The position numbers and the translations under genes were made by a program. Below, piece by piece: positions 54,112 through 64,000 of a DNA stretch of 64,000 nucleotides. The notes beneath the pieces were generated by a model. That model was given only the letters and a program-made list of their open reading frames with translations. It was not told where the DNA came from and searched no databases. This stretch comes from Marisa cornuarietis (taxonomy: Eukaryota; Mollusca; Gastropoda; Architaenioglossa; Ampullariidae). The DNA is taken from NCBI GenBank assembly GCA_004794655.1, contig SMMW01000585.1, positions 7,625,501 to 7,689,500 on the forward strand, given 5' to 3'. Numbering within the stretch: the first letter of the stretch is position 1; each line of letters starts with the position of its first letter.

Positions 54112-56025
54112 CAAAGGTCATTCAAGTTCACTCATACGTGTTTTTGTGAGAGCTACACTTGTATGTGACGACCTACGGCAAGTCCGAAATTAATGGAGAT
54201 CTGGACATGATGGGAGTTCTTATCAGGAGACACTCTTACAGTCGAGAAACCGCTCGAGTGGAAGAATCTTGCACGGGTGGGAGGTGTCTTTATTCAGTGT
54301 TTACACTGTATTTATATTTTAAATGGTGACACCACCTCCACCAAAACGCCGACAGGAGCAATGAGGAATGACTTGTCCTAAGAAAGAAAAGCCAGGGGCT
54401 AGAAGTCTCGGTATTGGCAATTTTGTTGTCGGAAAATCAAAGGTTAGCTATATGCCGGCTCGATAGATATATTCTAAAGGGAGACAACTTTACACCAGTT
54501 TGCTATAATCCATTGAGATCAGCTCTGAGTGTTGGAGTGAGAAACAGTGAGTAACGCGCGCGTACGTTCATACCATGCATACAGGCCCATAATGGAGCAC
54601 ACAATGGAAGTACTAACAGCACTGTGTGCTGTAGAGTGAAAACAATAAAACTCTAGAGCACAACTTCAGGCTACGTGGGTGTCATCCATAGGAGACAAAA
54701 ATGACATCCTCATGCTCGCAGGTCCACAATCGTTCACGCGATAACCTTCTCAGAAAAATACCGTGTTATCCTCAAGCAGCTGATAAGTCCGTACAATGGA
54801 ACAGGTGCAGAGATGATGACGACGATGACGGGGATGTCCAGGCACGTTCAGTGTGGGACTAGATTTCATTTTTTACTTTTCATATCAACTAGATTTGATT
54901 GGGTGAGCTTCACACTTTTTTTTACCCACAACAATGATTGTTTGATGTTACGCATGTGTGTTTGAGCATCTGCACCCGCGTGTGTATGTCTTTTGTGCAT
55001 GTGTACATCCAGTCAATGGCCGCATGACGACGTTTCGGTTGACGACAAACCGCATTCCTGTACACTCTGTAATATCCGCACGTCGATGACATGTTTTAAG
55101 AAGTATTTCTCAGAATGTACCTCCGTCGGTAAACTACACGTTTCTGTACTAAATATGTGCATGAAGTATTTTTATTTGTGCGTGAATGAGAGGAAGAGGA
55201 GAGGGAGAGGGGGATGGGAGGTGAGGGAGAATGAAAGAGTCGGAGACGGCAAAAGCTAGTTCAGAAATTGTTTGCCGACTCTGACCACAAAGTTGAGATG
55301 TGAGGTACAACCGTTTTATTTGCACACAGACATGCAGCTTCGTAATGGGGCACGCACACCTCTTTTAACGAAATATAAATGCAGTGTTGTCTCTGCATAA
55401 TATACTTAGGTTATATCACACATCGGATATCATCGCAACATACTTCCATGGGAGGCAATAGCGGAGTAATAAAAGTGGTCATAATAACAGATTTATATAG
55501 GGCTTTTCTGCACCAACAAAGACAGGATGAAAGCGCTTTACAACAAAAATAATAACACCTATTTATAAAGCGCGTTACCCGACCATCAAAAGCGACTAAA
55601 GGCGATTCACAAAAACAAACCTACATGTGAAATGTTTCATCAAGAAAAATAACAGATTTATTGTTTTGACAGTCCAAGATGTTTATGACTGTGCTTTAGA
55701 TATGCAGCTTACATAGTCCATAATTTTATTTGAAAGGTCTACTGTAAGGACCTACACACGCACTAACCACATGACTTAAACTAGAAGACAATAAGTTACC
55801 TAACATGCCGTCCTTCACTGTGAGAGGAAGCGTGTAAACAAGCTCCTCGACTGCAGTTTAAACTCCAGTGACCACCACCACCACCGCGCTACCAACAACA
55901 ACAGCAACATCTCTGTGCCGCCAACGCGCTATACCTATATATATATATATAAAACAATCCAGTGGTCAAAAGCAAGGACGGCAAGACAACGCTGGGTTGT
56001 CAACTTGCTCTCTCACGTGCCAGGG
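54112..56025. other. Gene-poor stretch with simple repeats
   Basis: Nothing coding recognised. Two adjacent segments near 55487-55610 share the motif TTTATA(T/A)AG-GGC/GCG-AAAGCGC-TTTACA, typical of a common dispersed repeat; a GA-rich patch is near 55190-55240. Confidence 0.45.
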
Positions 56026-56215
56026 CTGGGGAGGGGGAAATTGGTATTTTACGCCGAGCCAGCAGCTAAGGCTATATCACGGCAAGGCTGCCAGCCTGTG
56101 AACATATGCCACATTCAGAGAAAGAACAGTGTACCCGAGACGAGAGCTGAACCCAGGACAGCCAACCTTCACTGTATTGGTGACAGGCGCTAACCGTTGC
56201 GCCACTGGGCCGGGC
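56026..56215 (-). mobile_element. tRNA-derived SINE, family A, copy 2
   Basis: Same order as the 15636-15830 copy: head CAGTGGCGCAACGGTTAGCG, GGGTTCAGCTC, body with TATAGCCTTAGCTGCTGGCT. Target duplication not clear. Confidence 0.75.
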
Positions 56216-59008
56216 AGAAATGGGGAATCCGATCCCTGACGTCAACAGAGTATACAGTAACATTATACCAGTGATGATCAGAATTAGATCGATACGTAGT
56301 CACACAAAGAACAGTTAAGTGACTTTAAGTCTCAGAAACAAAAAGGAAACTCCAAAACAAGCCCAAAAGTGGTTCCTACTTCAAAACGCCAAAAGTCTAG
56401 TTGAAATGCACGCGTGTCCTAGAAACCACGGAGCGCACGTTCTATATATTTATAGCGCCATTCAACTGATAGTCTGTTCCACTACGACTTTCCTTTTCAA
56501 GTGCTTTGGTGAGTGATACAGAGTAGGTCGCGTTGAGAGGCCCACGTAGTTACAGTGCGTACCTTAGGGATACCGTATTTAACATAAGGATACAGCGTGT
56601 TACCACTCTCTTTGTATTGAGACGACACTACTTCTAGTTTCAAAATCTACTGAAATCTTACAGTGGAGAGATAGAAAATGACGGCTTCTTATCCATTATT
56701 CACACGTAAATTTGAAAAATCCGTTCCACATCTATACAAAGGCAACAACCACCATGCCATCTTTGATCGTGCGCCCCCAACTCTGCGCACACACCCCTTC
56801 ACAATATTCCCTGTTTTTCGACCTTTGTTCTCGATGGTGTCCTCTGTTTGTTCGGAGTTATTTCTTGCTTTGATCCTTAAATGTGTTCCTGCTATAGTCC
56901 TCTGCTTTTGTTCCCCCCCCCCCCCGAGATCACACCTTGTTGACGTCGAAACCTAACACAATATAGAAACATGCAAAGGTCGATAGAGTCGAGGTATATG
57001 GGGTAGCTGGCTAGAGGAAGAATTTTTGGTGCCCCGGCAGCTGCTTCCTCTCTATTTGATGGCCAGGCATACTGGGCTACAGCCGAAACCCACTTTTCAC
57101 TGCTGGCTCCACGTGCCAACACCCGGCCACACAGCTGCCCATGCGAGTCCACAGACTCTGGAACAGGTTCTGCGGCTCTGCCCACAACATAATTAGGTAC
57201 AGACAGATCTGTGACATCAGGGAGTGACACGGGCAAAAAAAAAAAAAAAAACCTGGAGCACCAAAGCGGACATGGAGAGGACGACCCACTTCACACCCAC
57301 TGAAACAGGCATGCTCTCAGGAACGCATAGGAAAGAATATGATTGAGACGTTTCATGTATTGTGCACAGTTCAAATTTGTAACTACTTGCACAGAGCACT
57401 TTGTCCTATACCCTATTGATGTTTTTAATTTGGAGTGAGAATAGAGACTTTTTCATAATTCTACATTAATCATTAAAATTATCAAGTAAATTATTTTTTC
57501 TTCGACTTCTTCTTTAAGCTCCATTTTTGCCTGGGGCGTTTGGGGTGAGATTAGTAACTAACCCAGTCATGCAGGGCTAAGGTTAAAAAAAAAACAACAA
57601 CAGGTTCGTTGATAACACTTTGAAGTGCCGTGTTGAGGGCGGCCTGGTCAAGGAATAATGTAACAGCACACGGTAGATACCGAAGAGAACCCTCTTCACG
57701 TCAGCTGCCATGTCGATTGATGTTTTGATTGCTGTGAAGGCAAAGTACAAGGACGATCACAAGATAGTCCGGGTGAATAGGTGGAGGATCCATAAGGGCG
57801 GGAGGTATGGGGTAGGTGTGTGGGTAAGAACATGCTCGATGTAAGACGTTGATGCAAGATCCACCAGAACAAAATAAAACAAACACCCCCCCCCTTTAAA
57901 AAAAACTATCGCTTTTGACCTATCACCACGGCCATGCACCGCCTACCGCAGGTTCAAAGATCACAAGCGATAGAAACTGACATCTTGGGGGTATCGATGA
58001 GTCAGAACTATTGTATCTAGACCTAACCAAAATGTGACCTGTATTAAAATGAGACCGCAGGCGAAAAACAGCTAACACGATTTATCTCCGCTAAGAGCAG
58101 GTGGGGCGTGCATAAACGATTTAACATTTTACCTTTGTCTCTTTCTGCAGTTGGATTTTGACTGGACGTTTCCCCCAGAAAGTTTCGTAGGTGTTTATAA
58201 AAAAAAATCGTATAGTTGATGCATAGCGTTTTGTATTTATCGTCAAGCAGATGGCACTCCCTGTCCTCTCTGGCTCTCTCACGCAGCCAAGTCATAGTAG
58301 ACGCCACCATCTGCGGTCTGCCGGTCTCTTTAGCGCGTTACGAAGCCACTTTGCTTGCCACCTGGAGGCCAAGTGTTTGGCCTGGGGTCCGTTCTCTGGA
58401 ATGACAATTAGCTGGCGGATGTGTGTCTCGTGTGCAAAATTTGCTAATCACAGACTTCGTTGAGTTGTCAGTCCAGCTGAAATTTATCACAGACTGGTGT
58501 CAGGTTGAAGGCACACAGAGCGAAGTTTGGCAGGAGACAAACATTTTAGCATTATAGCCTTTCAGTTGATTGACCGCCAGGTAGAGCTAGCTTGGATCGC
58601 TATCGAGGATTGCGACCCTGACCCTAGTAATGTCTCCGCCATGTTACTCGCCTCATTTATTCTGCTTTCTTTTCACAACCCTCGCTGGGCACACGTACCT
58701 GTGAGAAATATCCGTGTTTGCATTTGTCTGCTGAAGTTATACGTCGCTGTGTGTGCGTGTCCGCGCGCACGGGTGCGTGCGTGCGCACCTTGCATACGCG
58801 TGTGGACATGTTTGTGAGGACAAAGCCGCCCGTACTTAGAGCTCCTCGTCTGTATACGCTTCGTACATGTACATGTTATATACATTTAAAATCATTGAAG
58901 ATATCGTAGCTGGAAGTAAAGACAGCTGGCTCAAGAATTATTGTAGCCTTTTAATCGCTTTTCATCTCGTGTAACTGGGAGGATCCAACTTCTATGACAG
59001 TAGTGGGG
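56216..59008. other. Gene-poor stretch, nothing recognised
   Basis: Includes a poly-C run at about 56914-56925 and an A-tract at 57237-57250. The overlapping frame 57236-56892 on the minus strand has no recognisable domain. Confidence 0.4.
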
Positions 59009-60358
59009 CAGACTATACCCAGCACATCTCCAAGTGGCGAATCAAGCAACTACAAAATAAAAGATCACCAGGGTATGATTGCATCACCAACGTACTGAAA
59101 AATTGAGGACCCAAAGCAATGAAAATATTGTTCAACACTAGCTGGATGAATGTTTCCCTGCTATGGAGTGACGCCGCCATGATACTAAATAAAGCGAAAG
59201 ATACATGCAAATCGACAGTTACCGACCAATCACCACAACACAGTTGTGTCGGTAAACTCTTGTAAACAATAATAATCATAAGGTTTACTTGGTACGTGAA
59301 AAACAAGAAATCCCCAGTTTTAAAAAAACAGGTTGGTTTTAGGCAGGACAGCTCCACAGAAGATCAGGTGGCTTATCTATCACAGGAAATAGAGGATATC
59401 TTTTATTGCAGAAAGCACACCGTCGCAATCTTGGCTGTCCCGTAAAAGACTTGATAAAGACTGAAAGAAGGGAAAGATGCATCGCTATGGAATCACCGGG
59501 CACATTTACCAATGGATATGTCAGTACCTCTCCAACAGAAAGGCCAGTGTCCAAAACAGAAAACTACAAAGCAGGAAGGAAACCATCCCCTTCCTTATTT
59601 ATAATCTTTATGAACGATGTTACTGATGCTATTCCAAAATGGATCCATGATGCCATTTACGCAGACGACTTAGTTCTGAGGAGAATACCACTACAGCCAA
59701 CAGAAAAACACTTAAGAATGCGATCCCGACAGACTGCAGCTCAAATGCTCTCTGACAACATAGAAAAGATTAATAACAAAGTCGTCATCTTTACTGGTGC
59801 TCTGTCACTCTTGGAACCCTTCTCAAAAAGTCGGAACAAGGAAATGAATGCCCCTGCATCAGCCTTGAGTAGCCTGCGGTAATCCATTAAACATTCAGTT
59901 TTACAGTGGATTCCCTCTCATTGCACTATCCCTGGCAATAAGGTAGCTGACGAAAGGGCAAAAGAAGGCTGGCACAAGAGACCCCACAATGTCAGTTTTG
60001 CTGAGGTCAAGACAATAATTAAGCACAAGAAAAAAAATGGTTCCAGCAGCATCCCAGCTACAGCAGCCAAGACCCACTTTATGGACTAGAGAGAGAAGTA
60101 CAAGTGACCATCACGAGACTGAGAACGGGTCACTCTAGATGTATAATATGTATATTATGTTCCGCATTCCAAGTCCCCAGAATGTCTCTGCGTCACATTG
60201 ACAGTGGCCTACTTCTTGCAGGACTGTCCAACCCAACAGAATCTACGATCAGAGACATGCTGATACGCCAATAAATGAAACGATTTTTGGATCCCTGCGG
60301 TGTCTACAGCGCACAGTAGATCTCGTCCTGGCCTCTGGAATTTCTGTCTGAGTGTTAA
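59009..60358 (+). pseudogene. LINE remnant with RT and RNase H-like region
   Basis: Broken frames in order: QLQNKRSPGYDCITN and GPKAMKILFNTSW (before motif A), QVGFRQDSSTEDQVAYLS, FINDVTDAIPKWIH-type text with YADDLVL (motif C, both Asp present) near 59610-59680, then WIPSHCTIPGNKVADERAKE (RNase H) near 59900-59965 and a C-terminal part with SPECLCVT near 60180. Motif A and surroundings are deleted or shifted. The RT plus downstream RNase H layout fits I/jockey-type non-LTR elements. Many stops; dead. Confidence 0.82.
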
Positions 60359-61680
60359 AAAGATGAAGAAGGACCTCGTGTAGGAAATCTGAGGGTGTGC
60401 TTTCGATTACACGTGACGGGCTTAGACCCTAGCCAAACAGCTGGCAAGCAATCATCTTAGTTGTAGTTACATCATATACCACCAGAAACTCCATCAACCA
60501 CCACTACTAGTCTTGCTGACACCACTGTTATTGTGACCACCACCACCGCCAACATGACCAGCACCATCATCAGGTTTTGTGCAACAAAGAGGATCAATTA
60601 CTTGATGATGTAACTTCTATTCTGAGGGCACGGTAAACGAAGGTTACTTATGGGCCGCAACCGACTGAACCCCCTCCGGACTGGTCAGTCAGCCAGATGA
60701 GTGCCCATGCCAGACGGGCAACCAGACCATAGCCTATCAACTGCAGCATGAAATCCAGAAGCGTTAGTTCTTAACAAAGGCAGGGGGGGGGGGCGTACCG
60801 CGGAAACTGTACAAGCTGGCGGACATATAGCACACGACAATTTTTGTCCCGGGAAGACTGGTGTGTCCAGCTAAGGGAGCGAACGAGGAGAACAATACTG
60901 CTTGTTCCGACTCGCCACTTTTTCCCGGGGACCAAGGGGAGGGATAACGACACGGGTATTCATCGTCATACAACTGCCCCAAGGGGTGAACACAATGAAC
61001 TGTTTTAACAAGTCTCTTGTTTGCGAACATCTTCAGCCCTTTTACTTGCTCCCCCACTGTAGTTAACCCAGATTTCTTTGAGTCAATCAAAAGAAAACAA
61101 AGAAGTCTGTTCTCCATTCTAAGGGCACACAGGTACACCAGTGGGCCTGTGCTGTTAACAGGGCATGTTTTCCGAAAAGTTAGAGGGTGAAGAGCAAAAG
61201 GGCACCGAGGGACATGCGGGCGCAATGCCAATAAATGTTCTGCGTGACATTAAAATGGTTACACTGTAACACTTCCCGAGAGGGTAAACAGAAAATTATA
61301 ACGACACTTGTGTGTTGAACTAAGATTTCATGATGCAGGACACAGTCTGTAGTCTATTTCTTTGTTTTTTTCGCCACATCGTTTGAAGACCTTTTATTTG
61401 CTCACATTACCATTATACAATCTAACTTCCTTTCTGTGTCTTCCTCTCAAAATCTTGTAGACTTCCTCTGAGCTCTCATATCCTTGCAAGCGCAAGATAT
61501 ATATGCATATCACTAATATTTATCAAAATATTAATCATAGTACATCATGTAATCAACTTTCATCAACATTTGTCTATCATCATCTTTAGCTGCAAAAGGC
61601 TTTAATCAACGCTACAACTTCTTATTTCCAATGCATTGTAAATAAAAGAAGCTTAACGTATTTTTAGGGATGAAATGTTT
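60359..61680. other. No gene recognised
   Basis: Contains a (CCA)n-like patch near 60475-60560 and a poly-G run near 60782-60792. The minus-strand frame 61231-60764 (155 codons) is long but shows no known domain and no exon support. Confidence 0.4.
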
Positions 61681-61689
61681 GCAAAGGTC

Positions 61690-62640
61690 CATATATTTAA
61701 GGTATACAAGGAGAAAATGCTGTTTCAGTTGTATCAGGACAAACGTTCTAGGTGAGTTAAGCAATAACGCTGCTGATGGCATTTAAGTGCAGTTATACCC
61801 ATTCTAAATTTTATCAATCTCTTATGCCTCTGTGTTTCAGCCACAGAAGATAGCTGCTTAAAATAATATGAGTCTTGAATGTATTACACGGAAAGTATCT
61901 CAAACTGCTTTAAATAACATAATGCCACTGCTAGTGATAACAATCTACCCGTCTCTGTTTCAAGATTAGTTTAAAAAAAAGTTTATCATCTCCAGTACCT
62001 TGATATTCCCACACCATTCCAAAACCATGTTTATACAAAAATATCATAATAAAGTGTAGCCATATTTTCTTGTTTTGTTCGTGTAGTAGTGATAATATTA
62101 AACAGACTTTCTTCTGGAGTCTAGATTGTGGTATTCTTAGCAGACGAGCTAATATCCAATACACCGCACTGATGCATTAACAAAAGGAATCTACTACATT
62201 CCACATAGGTCAGCAAGCTAAGTGTTCTTGTTGTGACTCTTAAAAATCTTTTCATGGCATATATGTGTACCTTCTCGATGGTATCATTACTGGTACAAAG
62301 ACCCCATATTTTAGAACCATATAAAAGTAGTGGGTGAATCTGGGCATAAAAAAATTGAAAAGCAGGCTGGGTGAAGTATCAGCAATGTACCAGAACAGTA
62401 CTCATTTATGTCCCTTGTTAGTTTGTTTATAAACAAGGTGAATGGTACAGGGCTACAAATATCACCTTGTTTAAGACCACGGAGGAATTCAATACAATCA
62501 GACAACTTTGTACCAGCTCGCACTCTAGCCTTTACATTATTGTACATGCTTTGAATTGCTAAAAATATTTTTCCTTTAAACCCTTTTTTTCTAACACATT
62601 CTATAGTTTGTTTCTTGAACGGTTTCTTCAAGGACGGTTT
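61690..62640 (-). pseudogene. LINE RT remnant, same family as 4430-5130
   Basis: Minus strand, from high to low coordinate: KKPFKKQTIECVRKKG, SMYNNVKARVRAGTKLSDC, FLRGLKQGDICSPVPFTLFI (motif B region), then after a deletion HPLLLYGSKIWGL, EKVHIYAMKRFLRV and YKHGFGMVWEYQGTGDD. The YxDD block is missing. The YGSxIWG / EKVH / KRFL series matches the fragment in ILRUN intron 2. Confidence 0.78.
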
Positions 62641-63233
62641 TATTATGCTGACAACGTCTGAATGTTTAATGTCTTGTCACCATTTCTTCTATAGCCACAG
62701 AAATACGACTTACACTTGTCGAGACAAAATTCAGATTTTCCGTCAAAACCTTTGTCTGATTATCCAGCATTTCCTGAAAGTTTTGAAGTAGTTCGGCGGA
62801 TTTGGTATTTTTGTTGTCAGGACCAGGATTTGGCGTAACACATCCTAAGTGGTGCCTTGATTATTTGCAATATCACAAGCTTACTTCCAGCGTAGGGGTA
62901 CTTCACCTGAGAATCTAGGTGCATAGAGAATTCTCACGCGTCTAGTCATGAAAGTCGCGCAAGTAAAAACAAAGCATCCAACGACAGCTCGATACTGTTG
63001 CATCTCGATTCCCATGGCACAGGCCGCATAGTTCACTTTTTTAAGTTTCGAAATTTCACAGATATATCGAGGAAAACACATTAAAACACAGCTTTGTAAT
63101 CCTCGTATTGAGAGGAACACATCAATGTAAATATAGTTGGTAGAATAAGTAAATTATTGTAGAAATTAGCTTAAATGCCGAGCACATTTTATAGCGACCT
63201 ACACACAGGTGAGCCGAGTTCAATCCCTCCTTC

Positions 63234-63234
<1 letters not shown>
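62641..63234. other. No gene recognised
   Basis: AT-rich sequence beyond the 5' side of the LINE remnant; a short minus-strand frame at 63120-62881 has no recognisable domain. Confidence 0.4.

Positions 63235-63297
<63 letters not shown>
63235..63297. repeat. (TG)n(AG)n microsatellite
   Basis: TG repeat passing directly into a long AG repeat, abutting the SINE copy; a second AG tract follows at 63455-63485. Confidence 0.97.
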
Positions 63298-63300
<3 letters not shown>

Positions 63301-63447
63301 TGGGTGTTTTACGCCGTCAGCAACTAAGGCTCCATCCTGGGGAGGCAGCCATCCATATAAAGAGATGTCACATGCAGAAAAAGAACAGCGTGCCCGAGAC
63401 GAGAGATGAATCCAGGACAGCCAACCTTCACTAACCGTTGCGGCCCA
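63297..63447 (-). mobile_element. tRNA-derived SINE, family A, copy 3 (truncated head)
   Basis: Shares TTTTACGCCGTCAGCAACTAA, CATGCAGAAAAAGAACAG and CCAACCTTCAC with the other copies. The tRNA-like head has lost the segment between GTGAAGG and AACGGTTAG. It lies between two AG microsatellites, so its ends may have been eroded by repeat expansion. Confidence 0.72.
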
Positions 63448-63485
63448 CTCTGTGTGAGAGAGAGAGAGAGAGAAAGAGAGAGAGA

Positions 63486-64000
63486 TTTGTCTGTCAGTGA
63501 AAAATGTAAATTAAGGATTCCCACTAAGCCTATCTTTCATATGTAAAGCCGAGGTCACGTGCAAGTGTCTTCTCTAGTTTCTCAGACATACGAGAGAAAA
63601 AAATTGACTCGGCAATTAACCGATCGATAGCTATCATTGATGACTTCACCGCGTTGCTCGTTCGCTACGAAGATAAAAATGGAGGCACAATCGGGAAGCG
63701 AGCTCAAGACGTTACCATCTGATAGCGACAGATTGTTTCCCCTCACCAGCCCCTCCCTCCACCTCCCAGTGCACGCTGTGATGCTTTTAGGGCTCACGAA
63801 CACACTTGCGATTTCTGATGCAGTACCTGGGATGGGGTTTCTACGCTGAAGCTGTCGTGGCATTATGAGTGGCTTGTGGCTCACGCAGGTTTGAATTCTT
63901 CAGGATTTTCAAAATTGGAGAAACATTTTCTGCAGGCAGGCACGAGACGTGTTTCTGATTGTTCGCAAACCCCGGGAGATGCAGCAAGATGGCGCCGGCT
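63486..64000. other. Right edge, nothing recognised
   Basis: The plus-strand frame 63637-63849 has no recognisable domain. GC content rises at the last 50 bases, which could approach a promoter outside the window. Confidence 0.35.

Noticed and set aside
56892..57236. 114-codon minus-strand open frame next to an A-tract
   Set aside because: It could be a processed or repeat-derived fragment, but no similarity is recognisable and the A-tract alone is weak.
60764..61231. 155-codon minus-strand open frame
   Set aside because: No recognisable domain, crosses a poly-G run, and lies between LINE remnants.

Overview
This is a eukaryotic, probably molluscan (gastropod-like) nuclear window: genes are split by GT-AG introns, the landscape is AT-rich with long TG/GA microsatellites, and mobile DNA is abundant (a DIRS-type tyrosine-recombinase retrotransposon, LINEs, tRNA-derived SINEs, hAT-type DNA transposons and MITEs). 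The lineage guess rests on this repeat mix and on how close the proteins are to animal orthologues; no diagnostic marker was seen. No bacterial operons, CRISPR arrays or phage genes are present.

Left half, 1-41 kb: four complete conserved animal genes can be rebuilt exon by exon. ILRUN/C6orf106-like (+, 2412-7721, 5 exons, 277 aa) and thymidylate synthase TYMS (-, 29033-16691, 8 exons, 325 aa) converge. RPS16 (+, 32261-35399, with a 5'TOP leader exon, 5 coding exons, 146 aa) is divergent from TYMS. Myotrophin MTPN (-, 40801-37387, 4 exons, 119 aa) converges on RPS16. All splice junctions used keep the reading frame and follow GT-AG. They are unrelated housekeeping genes with no evident pathway link.

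The introns carry most of the unusual structure. TYMS intron 5 holds a 7.0-kb DIRS-like retrotransposon (18246-25251, minus) with inverted terminal repeats and an internal complementary region that joins the complements of both outer ends. Its gag, RT, RNase H and recombinase are all degraded. Three copies of one MITE family with 8-bp target duplications sit in introns of TYMS, RPS16 and MTPN. MTPN intron 3 holds an internally deleted hAT element encoding a BED-finger start joined to the transposase C-terminal tail. ILRUN intron 2 has a LINE fragment. A decayed tandem copy of MTPN exon 3 lies beside the real exon.

Right part, 41-64 kb: gene-poor. I can support only one tentative first coding exon (47732-47828). 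The rest is microsatellite, minisatellite, SINE and LINE remnant, with long stretches where I see nothing recognisable. No convincing new multi-gene biological system was found; the most informative objects are the DIRS element, the MITE family and the hAT derivative.
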